A stretch of 64,000 nt of DNA, taken from Axinella damicornis. Taxonomy: Eukaryota; Porifera; Demospongiae; Axinellida; Axinellidae. This document shows, piece by piece, positions 1 to 10,486 of this stretch. The notes beneath the pieces are model-generated. The model worked only from the letters and a program-made list of their open reading frames with translations. It was not told the origin of the DNA and did no database searches. Every line of letters starts with the position of its first letter. Positions within the stretch are counted from its first letter, which is position 1. Position numbers and translations under genes: made by a program. The DNA is taken from contig OZ007510.1 in assembly GCA_963931865.1 (NCBI GenBank), positions 1,254,717 through 1,318,716 of the forward strand. Direction: 5' to 3'.

Positions 1-2022
1 GTGCCCAGGCGGAGGAGGAGGAGGGGGCCAACTACGTCAGTTCTGACTCCTTTGAGGCACTGCAGTCTGCTCTGGGGCAGATGCAGCAGGAGCACGAGAG
101 ACTGATTGGCACTGCCGCACACCTGTCTCATGAGCAGGAGGTCAACACTGAGCACATCAAGGTGAGGGGCGGGGATTCGCAGCTGTATGTGATGCAGCTA
201 TGTACATGCATGGATACCAGAAGAGTTGTTGCCATGGCAGCAGAAACGATCAGGTCATGAGACGGTCTAGACAATTTACCAGAGGTACGAAGGTCTGGCT
301 GCATGTACAAATCTGAATTTTAGCCTCGTTCCTAAACGTATTTGCCAGCTTGCAGTACCACTGCTACCCTCATTCCGAGATGACCAGGTGGTGGTCTGGG
401 AATGGGACCGTGTGGCCCTGCAAGTTGGCGGTTGCAGGATGTGTGTAATTGCTCTGTTTATCCACAGTCCCTCTACTCTGCTGTGGACGACCTCAGAGGA
501 ACCAAGGCTGACAGGGAGCAGTTGGAGATCGAAGTCAAAGAGGTACGTACACTTATTGCAAGTGACTTACTGAAGGTGGGTACAAGACTATGATCAGTTT
601 ACTTGTAATTGCATGTACACTTAATTAGCTTGTGTGTGACCTGATTATTGGGGGTCAACCTCTGATAACGAACCTCTTAATTGGCTCCACAGAAAGCAGA
701 CCGTGCTGCACTGGAGGGGAAGGCCAGCAGAGAATGGGTGGACTCTACATTTGACCGTCTGGATCGTGAGATCCGCGAGGCAAAGTCAAAGTTGCTGGGC
801 CAAGAAGAGGCATTCCGGAGTGCTGTCACCCAGCTAACTGATGACGTGGAGGGGAAGCTGGATCGTTTGGAGCTGGAGCCCTTGAAAGCCTACTTTGGTT
901 AGTGGTCCCTCCACCACAGGGGGAATACAAAATTAAACCGTGTTCAACTCCTCCTCCCTCCCCACCCCACCCCTGTCCCTCAGACAAGAAGTTGGAGAGG
1001 GCAAAAACTGCCCCCATTACTGTGAAGAAGGAAGAAGCCATGGTGGACGATGCTGCAGGATTCAGAAAGTAAGCATGTGACCATCATAATTGTGACACAA
1101 CTTATGTTAGAATTCTCCTCTCTCCCTCCCTCCCTCCCTCCCTCCCTCCCTCCCTCCCTCCCTCCCTCCCTCCCTCTCTGCAGGCCACTTCATTTCAGAT
1201 GCATATCTTGCGACAAGCCAGTAGGGATCAAGCCACTGGCGTGAGCAAACACAATACCATACTACAGCCTCATTCCCACACAAGAGCACATGATGGCACC
1301 ATCGTCATTGCGGCATGGACGATGATGTCATCATGCACTCTTGTCCCACACTATAACCTCATTCCCAGTCTGGAACAATTTGCCCTGCCAACACCGGACA
1401 CATCCCTTCCCTCCCCCTGCAGAGCAATCCCTGCCCTCCCCTCCATCTCCACCTTCCCTGGTACACGCTCCTTCAGACCCTACACCACATACGAACTAGA
1501 GGTCATCCGCAGACACCAGCGACTGTAAGCAAGTCATGGGCTGGCCTTATTGAGCTCATGATCTGTGGCCCGTGATGTGCTGTTGCCATTCTGTTCCCCA
1601 GTGGATACCCCCTGGCAATCCCATCGGACGTCTCCAGGAGTGTGCGTAGTGCGGGGGGTACCCACACCCTCACCCGCCCCCACCAGAAGATCAGGGTGGC
1701 CCCCCTTGGCTCAGTGTGCACCTCTGAAGCTCCCAGCCGCATGAGGTCAGTGCCTCCATTAATTAATGTAACAATAATCGTTGTGGAGGTAAGTATTCTT
1801 GTCTCAGTAAATTTTGCACTGCCTGTTTTCTTTTGCTACAGTCCTACCATCCATGATGAGCTTGAAATCATAGGCCAAGACGGACACATTTACAAGGGAA
1901 GATCGACCATGGCCCGGGGCAAGCTACCTCCCATTGGAAGCAGCAGGAGGGGTAATTACGGCCAGACATCACATCCCTCCCGCCCCTCCACCTCCCCCTT
2001 CCAGCAAAGTGTGACCTCATGA
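1..2022 (+). CDS. QRICH2: QRICH2-like (DUF4795) protein, 3' part
   Basis: This is the C-terminal part of a QRICH2/DUF4795 family protein, a family linked to sperm flagella and cilia. The 5' end lies outside the window. Exons by frame and splice sites: <1-161, 468-542, 693-897, 984-1068, 1184-1240, 1423-1524, 1602-1745, 1842-2022 (stop). The early exons encode a coiled coil that ends in the family-typical KLDRLELEP segment. A cysteine motif follows (HFRCISCDKPVG), then RPYTTYELE, a basic GGTHTLTRP stretch and the C-terminal IIGQDGHIYKGR motif. This order matches the C-terminus of vertebrate QRICH2. The glutamine-rich N-terminus is not in view. Introns are 100-320 bp, one with a TCCC microsatellite just before its acceptor. 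The orthology call rests on motif order, not a search. Confidence 0.85.
1121..1176 (+). repeat. (TCCC)n microsatellite
   Basis: About 14 tandem TCCC units lie in a QRICH2-like intron. They end a few bases before the CTCTCTGCAG acceptor and so serve as its polypyrimidine tract. Confidence 0.95.
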
Positions 2023-2176
2023 AACGAAACCTCAGAAATAGCTAAAGTGACAGACAAGAACAAGAACTGTGTAGTTTGTGCTTGTAATTTTGAATGTCAA
2101 CTGTACTGATGACTACATGACACTCTAATTGTAAGTAATCCGAAATTTTGAAAACTAAAATGGCTATCTTGCTGTC
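2023..2176. other. Intergenic spacer QRICH2-CIAO2A
   Basis: Only 154 bp separate the QRICH2-like stop from the CIAO2A start codon, both on the plus strand. The promoter and 5' UTR of CIAO2A must fit here or overlap the upstream 3' UTR. I see no TATA box. Confidence 0.6.
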
Positions 2177-4814
2177 ATGGCAGAAGGTTCTACCCTGAAA
2201 AGCAATCCCAACCCTGTGGTGTTTCAGCCCGCTGCAGTATTGAGAACAGAAGGGGATGTTTCGGACACCCTAGTCGCGGAAATATTTGGTGAGCTGGAGC
2301 AATTGAGGTGGTCAATTATATGCAGTGTTCCATAAAATTTGCAGACCGGCATTGTCCATAGAGCACTCTACACGCTCTATCATCCATGCATGGAGCAATT
2401 ATGCAGGCAGCCTCAAGTGTCTGTTGTGTTGTACAGTAACTGCATACTCCCATGCCGATGTGCAACATTATTAAGAAAGTAGGCCAGTGAGTATTGAATA
2501 GAGCCAGGGCAGCCTTATATATACCGTTAATTCCACATGCAGTTGCTGTTACCCTATTTCAATGCCTGGTTGCAATGAATCAATCCACTGAACTAAAGTT
2601 GTCGACTACACTTCTTGCATGTCAACTAGTTGACATGGCCAGCCTTACTCCTAGCCTCGTACCCAGGCCCTCACGCAGAACGCGGAAGAGGGCCTGAGCA
2701 GGTGACACCATGGATAATAGAGCACGGGGAACTGGATTGGAAACGTGCGCGCCGCCCTATTCTTAATGTATGGAATGTCGGCACGGCCTTTGATTGAATG
2801 CGGGTTTCGCTGGCTTTTTGTTGTACCTCTGCTGCCGCACAGGGACTGTTCTGGGGCTTACCTCTTGTACCGTCGGATCGGCCTTCAACCGGTGTGTGCC
2901 CAAAGCGGTAAGTTTTGCTCCTGAGTCGTAGATAAAAGCATGCTTGGGCTGCCTCAAAAAACGGACATATCCCTGAAATTGTGATACCCGTGTACTGTTG
3001 CATTAACCAGTCGTTACTCAGGACCGTCAGGAGTGAAATTTGCCGCTTTGGGCATACACCAGTTCAAGACGGATCGAACGATACGAAAGGTAAGCCTCAG
3101 AACGGTTTCCGTGTGGCACCAGAGGGGCAAACTTGAGCGAAACCCGCATTCAATCCCGTAAACGCACGTTTCCAATCCAGTTCCCCGTGCTCTATTATCC
3201 ATGGTGACACTTGGCAAAATTCCCGTATGTGCTGAGCTCAGCAGTCTTGATTTCGGGTAGGCGAATCACGTTCGTCCATTGCCAATTACTGTGTAGTAAT
3301 TACATTCTTCACCCCGTGAAAAGTGTAGCCGTTTGATAAAACCGCTGTTCTAGCCTTCAAGACTCACCTCTGGTCGCTCCTTGGCAAGGACTTGCTACTT
3401 AGCCATCACCAACAGCTACCTTCCGCGTGATTTCGAATGCATCCAAGTATGGAATGTAATCGATTACACAATTATGCTGACTGAGCACATACGGGAATTT
3501 TGCCATGTGTCACCAGGCCCTCTTCCGCGTTCCACGTGAGGGCCTGGGTACGAGGCTACCTTACTCCATAGACCTTAAGTATGCAATTGACGTCATAGCC
3601 GGTTATCTGCCCACAATCTTTCTGTAGTCTCAATAAGACTCCGTGTCATGAGTAGCAAGAAGATGGTACGTTCTATTGTGATTGCAGAAACACGCGCAGC
3701 TGCATAACTGTCTTTCAAGTATGTTAACGTTCGCTATTAAGTAGTTAGCATACCTGGTAAGTTCAGGCTGATCCCTGCACAGATTGCGAGAAGCAGACAA
3801 AACTCCGTTTTTTTTCTCCATACTAGCAATGTTATTCTAGCCACTCAAAATGGCTGCCGGTCACGTGCACTTAGTTTTAATTAAATTCATGGCTGCCTGC
3901 ATCATGTGCACTCGATTTTGTGATGTAATTGCATAAGGTGTATAGGATGTAGAAATTGACCATCTATATATAAGAGCAGCTTTGACCACCAAAATGACCC
4001 CTTGACTGATTGATTGTAACTCAGACTCTTCTTCATCATTATGGAGAACCCCACCCCTTCTTGGGTCAGGGTGCATCATGAGTTACAACTGTAGTGCTAT
4101 TGGAGTGATCACCACTCTCTCGGACTTGTGGAGACTAGGAGGAGAGGTTTACATGGGATCTCATAGGTATAGGATAGAGCCCTTACATGAGGGCTCCCAC
4201 ATAAACACCCTGGTATTGTCACTTGGTCAAGGGCCCTCCGTGAAAGGTCAGACACACCGAAGTATGCTGCCCCAGGAGCTTTGTCATACCACCTGGTAGA
4301 GGATGTCATCGATTCTCGGACACCAGCTAATGTTGGTTATGACTGCTACAGTAACAATGGTAGAGGTCAGGCAACTATCCTGTAAATTTCTGATGGTGTA
4401 CGTCTGAGAATTAATTTTCTAATTTCTCCAGATCTTGTTCGTGACATAAAGGACCCGGAGCACCCCCACACACTGGAGGAGCTGAATGTCGTCAGGGAGG
4501 AACTGATCACTGTGAAACACATGAACACAGACAAAAGAACAGGAAATGAAGACGAAGTATGGATCAAGATCGAGTTCACCCCCACTGTACCGCACTGCTC
4601 ACTGGCAACTCTAATTGGACTTTGCATGAGGGTGAAACTGGAGCGGAGTCTCCAACACACTTTCAAGCTGGACATATATGTTTCTGAAGGCACTCATTCC
4701 ATAGAGGAGGATGTGAACAAGCAGATTAATGACAAGGAGAGGGTGGCAGCTGCCATGGAGAACCCTAGTCTCAGGGAAATGGTTGAAGAGTGTATCAAGG
4801 AAGTGGAATACTGA
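2177..4814 (+). CDS. CIAO2A: CIAO2A (FAM96A, MIP18 family) cytosolic Fe-S targeting factor
   Basis: Two exons, 2177-2288 and 4432-4814, join in phase 1 to give 164 aa. The protein belongs to the MIP18/FAM96 family, which in the CIA complex (CIAO1, MMS19) delivers Fe-S clusters to client proteins in the cytosol. The DUF59 core is complete: [20 protein letters not shown], then [17 protein letters not shown] with the conserved reactive Cys, then YVSEGTHS and [17 protein letters not shown]. The SEGTHS..EED wording and the PxLREMVE tail favour the CIAO2A paralogue over CIAO2B. The 2.1-kb intron holds nested foldback transposons. Intron, exon 2 and 3' flank have two decayed copies near 13.1-17.0 kb, so this is the only intact copy in the window. 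Confidence 0.93.
2652..3558. mobile_element. TAGCCTCGT-family TIR element, composite, with perfect 9-bp TSD
   Basis: The element begins TAGCCTCGTACCCAGG and ends with the inverse CCTGGGTACGAGGCTA. It is flanked by perfect 9-bp duplications CCTTACTCC (2643-2651 and 3559-3567). The paralogous block at about 13,140-13,160 has a single CCTTACTCC and no insert, so the insertion is directly supported. Inside are two further foldback units. One spans about 2707-3205, with arms starting GTGACACCATGGATAATAG. The other spans about 3208-3516, with arms around GGCAAAATTCCCGTATGTGC. No transposase ORF is visible, so it is non-autonomous. Confidence 0.9.
3568..4431. other. CIAO2A intron remainder
   Basis: No gene is seen. 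About 3564-3945 is absent from the paralogous block near 13.16 kb. From about 3945 onward the sequence is shared with both decayed copies at 13.2 and 13.8 kb. Confidence 0.6.
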
Positions 4815-5510
4815 GTGTTTGGATCTGCATGTAGTCTTGTGCCCGGCCAGAAATACCAACGGAAAATCCAGTCTTATACCTTTGGTCAGTTCTCTTGATA
4901 TAGCGGAATAGCGTGGAATATAATCAGGGAGTTAATTGAGGCTTAAACAACCATGTGAGCCTGCCTTGCATCTAGCAACAGTCACTAGGGTGCCATAATT
5001 ATGTGGCAGTACTATAGTCGCGTGCCCATGCAGCCAGAAGCACCGTCATCATAATTGACAGTCTATGGGATATGTAGGGTTCTGTTCTCTTAATCTTATA
5101 TGCATGGCTATGCCACAAGTAGTCATGTGACTATCCATATCTTGTCAGTTTTCAGTGCTCCCTCCACTGAATCATTAGCCTCGTTCCCAGGCCGTTTTGG
5201 GAACGAGGCTACTGAATCATAACACTGGAATCTTCTTCGACTGTTGTCAAAGTTGTGCTGGCACAGCAAGGCCTTTCTCACAACAGTTATTGCAAAGCTG
5301 CAAGCGTTTGGAGGTTGTGCTACATTCACCTACATAATGTAATTCCCTGCTGCAGTTACCAGGGGCAACCACACTCCTGGTAGCCGTTGCCACCCTGGTT
5401 GCGAGTCACCGTAGCGCAAGTTAAGTATCCATAGTGTTTCCTGCATGTATTACATCACAAAATGCAATTACAAATTATTATTCACAACAACATCACTGGT
5501 ATGCATCACA
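4815..5510. repeat. CIAO2A 3' flank, duplicated at about 14,575-15,358
   Basis: Non-coding sequence, nearly colinear with the flank of the third CIAO2A copy. It shares the block ending CATCACTGGTAYGCATCA, after which this copy is interrupted by a retrotransposon. A small MITE at 5176-5211 is present only here. Confidence 0.85.
5176..5211. mobile_element. Minimal 36-bp TIR element with perfect 9-bp TSD
   Basis: The insert is little more than two facing termini (TAGCCTCGTTCCCAGG and GGGAACGAGGCTA) around four T residues. It is flanked by CTGAATCAT at 5167-5175 and 5212-5220. The paralogous site near 15,061 has one CTGAATCAT and no insert. Confidence 0.93.
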
Positions 5511-6859
5511 AGTGGAGAAACACATACATGGTCTTATGTATGAACACCTAGCCAACCAACAGGAGCTATCGGACTCCCAGTGGGGTTTTCGTTCTGGTAG
5601 ATCAACAGTGACTGCTCTATTATCAGTGACTCAGGAATGGCTCTCCACTCTTGAACATGGTCATGAGCTCTGCGCTGTTTTCTTTGACTACCGCAAAGCG
5701 TTTGATAGTGTCCCTCATCGGCCTCTTCTTGAGAAGCTGGAAAGCCTGGGCTTTGATCCTCACATTCTGCACTGGGTTACCAACTATCTAACCAACCGCT
5801 CACAGAAGGTTGTGGTCAATGGCCAATCCTCACCGTCAGCCCCCGTAATATCTGGTGTGCCTCAAGGTTCTGTCCTTGGACCCTTACTTTTTCTGATCTA
5901 CATTAATGATCTTACTAAGATCAATCTCAGGGATGGCGCTAAATTAACACTTTATGCTGACGATGTACTGTTGTTTCGAACCATTAACTCACCGGAAGAC
6001 TTTGTTGCTCTCCAGGAGGACATTGACAAGGTTGAGAGCTGGTCTTGCGCCAACTTTCTTGCACTCAACCCGGGACAAATGTAAATATATGGTAGTCTCA
6101 CGCAGGAGAACTGCATCTACCCCATCCCAACCTCTCCTTCTTGACAACCACCCACTAGATCAGGTGAAAATGTTCAAGTACCTTGGTGTCCTTTTGTCGC
6201 ATGACCTCTCTTGGGGTGAGCATGTTCAATCTGTCTGTAGTAGGGCTAGAAAGATCCTTGGTCTACTCTACAGACGATTTTACAATAACGCACCAAGCCA
6301 TTCCCTTCTTCAACTCTATCTCTCCCTGGTTAGACCACACCTTGACTATGCGTCTGCCATCTGGTCCCCTCACACGAAGAAAGACATAATTATGCTAGAA
6401 AATGTTCAGAAATTTGCCTGTCGTATAGCCACAAAGTTTTGGGACAGTGGTTACGAGGATCTGCTAGAAATCGTTCACCTTCCTTCACTGGAGTGTCGGA
6501 GACTTGAAACCAGGTTATGTCTCCTCTACAAGATTGTCCACAAATTGTGTTATTTTGATGATGGCATTTTTATTCCCAGTACCTCTCTTACTCACCATGC
6601 ACCTCACAACCTTGTATTGACCTGACCCTTTGCTCATACGAATTCCTATTTTTATTCATTTGTACCATACACTATTTCTTTCTGGAACAACTTAGATTCT
6701 TCACTGGTCTGTGCATCCTCCGCTTCTGCATTTAAAAGTAATCTACATCTTCGTTTATAATTAGGGATCATGTCCTGTATTAGCCTATGCTATGTACATG
6801 TATTCCTTGTCTGTTATGACAGAATTGTTATAGAAAAAAAAGAAAAAAAGAAAAAAAAA
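5510..6859 (+). mobile_element. 5'-truncated non-LTR retrotransposon (CR1/L2-like RT)
   Basis: A reverse transcriptase fragment runs in one frame at about 5511-6074. It carries the family blocks FFDYRKAFDSVPH, GVPQGSVLGPLLFLIYIND and the catalytic YADD. A single extra base near 6074-6079 shifts the frame, and the thumb/C-terminal region continues to about 6625 (KCKYMVVSR, then the LENVQKFACRIATK type tail). The endonuclease and 5' half are missing, and the 3' end is an A-rich tract with interspersed G at 6830-6859. Termini are defined by comparison with the empty paralogous site at about 15,355-15,361. The copy is dead, and I saw no clear target duplication. Assignment to the jockey/CR1/L2 group is from motif resemblance only. 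Confidence 0.88.
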
Positions 6860-7311
6860 GTAGTCAAGGTCTGGTGATGCTAGTATACAGCCTCACTCTT
6901 CAAAAATAATTATTCCATAAGGATCGAGTATTGATACAAGATTGATTCATACAAATTTTAAAGAGAAGCCTGGAGAAAGAAAGGAAGCGACAAAAAAAAA
7001 TGAGACTAAAGGAGCAAAAACAAAGAAAACTAAGTCTAGCAACCTTCCACAGAAAAAAAAAAAGAAGAAAAAAATAACAACCTAGCAACACACCCATCCC
7101 TCCGTGACAGGTCAGACACCGAAGTGTAAGCCTCAGGAGCGCTGGATAGGCGTGTCTGGAATCACAGGAGGCTAACCTGCTTTCCACCAGACACCTTTAG
7201 CTTCGGTGGTCAGATGGGAACCGGCGTACTCATGCTGCTAGGCGGGGAAGTCGAGAACCGGTGTGTACGGAGGGCCCGACCTCCGTACTCGGTTATTGGG
7301 GAGGCAATGTT
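6860..7311. repeat. Duplicated flank (matches 15,361-15,416 and 16,022-16,436)
   Basis: Non-coding block shared almost base for base with the second copy. It includes the A-rich GAGAAGCCTGGAGAAAG region. The second copy is interrupted by an insertion at 15,417-16,021. Confidence 0.85.
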
Positions 7312-8490
7312 CTATGGTGGCCGCGCCGATAGGGGAAACCCGAAGCGGGCGCCCGACGCCCGATACCCGATGCATGTCGGCCAGTACCCCGGCGATGCAT
7401 GTCGGCCAGTACCCGAACCTTGTCGCCGGTACCCGAACCATGTCGGCCAGTACCGAACCATGTCGGCAGTACCCGAACCATGTCGGGGCCAGTACCCGAA
7501 CCATGTCGGCAGTACCCGAACCTTGTCGGCTATACCCGAACCTTGTCGGCCAGTACCCGAACCATGTCGGCAGTAAAAGGTTCGGGTACTGGCCGACATG
7601 GTTCGGGTACTGGCCGACACGGTTCGGGTACAGCCGACACGGTTCGGGTACAGCCGACACGGTTCGGGTACTGGCCGACATGGTTCGGGTACTGGCCGCC
7701 ACGGTTCGGGTACTGCCGACATGGTTCGGGTAAGGTAGGGCGGGGTAATTCGGGCCACGGGGTAATTCGGGCCACTTCAACTTCAGGTCAACGGTAACTA
7801 AAAACGGACAGACTTTAGGCAAACTTCTGGCCATGTATATCCAGGGACTCAACCTGCCTACAACTCACTAGAAGCAAGAATAAAAAGGATGCTTCTTTCC
7901 TGTTGCAACGTTGAAGTGGCCCGAATTACCCCGTACTATACCGTGGCCCGAATTACCCCGCCCTACCTTACTGGCCGACATGGTTCGGGTACTGGCCGAC
8001 ATGGTTCGGGTACCGGCTACAAGGTTCGGGTACTTGCCGACAAGGTTCGGGTACTGGCCGACATGCATCGGGTACTGGCCGACATGCATCGGGTATCGGG
8101 CGTCGGGCGCCCGCTTCGGGTTTCCCCTATCGGCCACCATACAGGGGCGGCAGCGGCATAGAAGAAGTGGTACGGCCGACTCGTAGCGCAGAGGCGCGAA
8201 GCGTCGATCTGTCCGCGCGAAGCGCGGAAAAAAATTTTCGCATGTATTTTCAGCGACGAGGAAGCGCTCTCGTAGCATCAAAATGGCCGTTTTTGGAAAG
8301 AAAAGACCTTGGCTGCTGTGGAGTTTCAATGGTAGGCCCACAACTAGGACGAGAAACAGATGCAATTGCCGAGTCTGCATATAAGTAGATTATGCGTGAC
8401 TACACTGCACTTGATATTATAATCAGGTCGGCTGGAAAAGTGGTCCGGCCAAAGCCGGACCAGCCGGACCGGCGGCGCCGCCTCTGCCAT
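7312..8490. mobile_element. Foldback element made of inverted 21-bp tandem arrays
   Basis: The insert is absent from the paralogous site at about 16,430-16,436 and is flanked by AATGTTC on both sides (7305-7311, 8491-8497). The left arm (about 7313-7577) starts TATGGTGGCCG and is followed by about ten 21-bp units of the type GTCGGCCAGTACCCGAACC. Near 7575 the array inverts. A second inverted pair (GGGCGGGGTAATTCGGGCC; about 7735-7782 against 7909-7968) surrounds a unique 125-bp spacer. The array then resumes and ends at 8141 with the inverse of the left terminus. A further 350-bp GC-rich tail runs to 8490. The open frames here in several frames are an effect of the repeat and are not genes. 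Confidence 0.85.
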
Positions 8491-9017
8491 AATGTTCAGA
8501 CCCCAGTCTGCAAGCGAACACGCCATCCCGACTTCCCGCCAAAACTTGCTACAAATTCAGTATTTAAGCCCAAACCGGATGTATCCTGTTGCGCATGCGC
8601 GTACCGCGCGCGTATCACCTGACCTAGACTTCCCGCCAAAATATTTGAAACAAGCCACGCTGAGACAGTGGGCTTTCCATGAATTCTGTGAGATAGACAT
8701 GAGCTTTGGAAGGAGGGTGAGGCCCGAGTCAGTTTCCACTTTGCATTGCACATGTATTGATTGATTGATTGATTGATTGATTGTAGAGCAGTGTTTGCTT
8801 TTTCATTGAAATGTAATTAGTGTAGGGCCTTAGAATTTGAAGTCATGCATAAAAACAGTATACATTTCTACCCAGAAAGACAGTTAGTCTGCTAGACCCT
8901 CCTCTCCCCCCGGAAATGAAATAACGGAAACTAGGAGAGGAGGGTAGTTAGTCATACATAGGCTTCTCCCTTCCGTCAGCAGCATACCTGATATTACCTG
9001 TAGCATCATGGATCTTG
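8491..9017. repeat. Right end of duplicated block (matches about 16,437-16,981)
   Basis: Non-coding sequence colinear with the second copy up to the words ATCATGGATCTTGACYCCAGC, where similarity stops. It includes a (TTGA)n run at 8756-8784 that is present only here, and a short hairpin of ACCCTCCTCTCC with its inverse near 8900-8945. Confidence 0.85.
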
Positions 9018-10165
9018 ACCCCAGCTTTTCATCACTTGCAATACGGAAAAGTGGCAAGTGATGAAAAGCTAGGTGGGAGCTAGTCTGGCTTTGCCAGAAT
9101 GAGGCTAGCTACATCCAGGAAGTGGAATTCTTCATCACATTAGGGTGTGTAGTGCAGGCGCGCTGCGCCGCGCCGCCCTGCTACTAGCCTCGTTCCCAGG
9201 CTAGGCTATGCGCTAGGCTGGAACGAGGCTAGCCGGCTACCCTGGTAAGGGACTTTCCCGGGGTTAATCCCGTCCATGTCCATGTCGCTGGTGCATGGCG
9301 CAGCACTTTTGTATACTTGTACTACGGCATAAATCAGAGAACGCGGTAGCGTTCTCTATTTAGGGATGGCTAAGGAAATTTCGAAATACCATACTGATGC
9401 ACCAGCAGGAAAACGGCCAAAGAAGCTACTACCCCCCAAACCAAGCATGCAGACAGAATGATACTGCCTAGCAGTTCATAAAAACACTCGCAAACGTACC
9501 TGAGAGTACGCGGGAGTCGAGTAATAAGTCGCCGTAAAATTCCGATTTCGTCATCTTCTTTCTTTCTTTCTTCTTCTTCTTCTTCTTCTTCTTTCTCATT
9601 GACTAGCATAGCTGGACAACAAAAGCATTTCCTGAGCTAGTTCACTCACAGAACAACATCGCTTTCGTCGCAGTAGCTCCTTTCGGCCCTTTTGACTACA
9701 TACTGGCAAGAACGGCACTGCTGGCTAGCTACGATTCCGTGAATTGCTAGCACGAAGCCATTTTGATGCAACCAGAGGTCACGCGTGCCAAATGCGCATG
9801 CGCAGTTCACATGCAAACGCACGTTGCATTCTTTTTTACAGCATTTCGGGCGCTTGGTGATCAGCTGAATCCTTGTGAATCCATCATCTGGTGCCTCACT
9901 ACCGCTGCGAGGAATTTCTACCAACCTGTTCTTGCCAAGATCTATCGTGACTATGCCATCATGGAGGCGTGGCTTTCTTTTCATGACGTAACTACAGTGC
10001 GGAACTTAACTGTGAGTGAGGTTAGAGTTTTGGAATACTATTAGTGGAAATAGAATGAAGCATCAAAGCCTGCTCAGTGCCCAGCAGAAGGTTCACATCC
10101 ATGAAGGCAATGAATAAAATCTGACATCAGGAAAGTTACGCATTCCATGCGCTCAAAAACCTCAC
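9018..10165. other. Gene-poor stretch
   Basis: I recognise no gene. Contents are a small hairpin at about 9016-9060 (AGCTTTTCATCACTTGC and its inverse), a TAGCCTCGT-family element at 9185-9231, and a TTC/TTTC microsatellite at about 9550-9595. There are also two short minus-strand open frames that I do not trust. Confidence 0.5.
9185..9231. mobile_element. 47-bp TAGCCTCGT-family element
   Basis: Begins TAGCCTCGTTCCCAGG and ends GGAACGAGGCTA. The flanking 9-mers CCCTGCTAC and GCCGGCTAC agree at 7 of 9 positions, as an aged target duplication would. Confidence 0.75.
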
Positions 10166-10430
10166 AAACTAGAAACAAAAAATTTTCTTGCAAAAATTAC
10201 AAATGATTTAGTGATGGCCACCCCGATCGACTCCCGAAAAAGCAGACAAACAAGGAATGCCATTAACCAGCCTCAGTCCCATCCCATCCCTAAATTCTAC
10301 ATTTTTCAATGGGATGGGACTGAGGCTGGTTAATGGCATTCCTTGTTTGTCTGCTTTTTCGGGAGTCGATCGGGGTGGCCATCACTAAATCATTTGTAAT
10401 TTTTGCAAGAAAATTTTTTGTTTCTAGTTT
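10166..10430. repeat. Perfect inverted repeat, 121-bp arms, 23-bp loop
   Basis: Positions 10166-10286 are exactly complementary to 10310-10430, with no mismatch found by eye. The loop is 10287-10309. The inner arm carries CCAGCCTCAGTCCCATCCC, which recalls but does not match the TAGCCTCGT family. The right arm ends 56 bp before the ATG of the APOL-like gene, so it probably lies in that gene's promoter or 5' UTR. Confidence 0.95.
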
Positions 10431-10486
10431 ATTATGCTAGCTACTTACTTAGTCTTTACTATCAAGTCGTGTTCAACGACACCACA

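Noticed and set aside
5434..6625. Retrotransposon as an active element
   Set aside because: The 5' half including the endonuclease is missing and the RT frame is broken.
7214..8380. Long open frames rich in PEPC/RFGYW-type repeats on both strands
   Set aside because: They are translations of the 21-bp tandem unit, whose length is a multiple of three and lacks stops. All frames look alike, and the paralogous site lacks the insert.
9370..9609. 79-codon minus-strand frame with a glutamate run and a hydrophobic segment
   Set aside because: The glutamate run is a TTC microsatellite. The single hydrophobic stretch alone does not support a gene.
9646..9984. 112-codon minus-strand frame with several cysteines
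   Set aside because: No family resemblance, no consistent splice partner (phase does not match the next frame), and an overlapping plus-strand frame of similar length.
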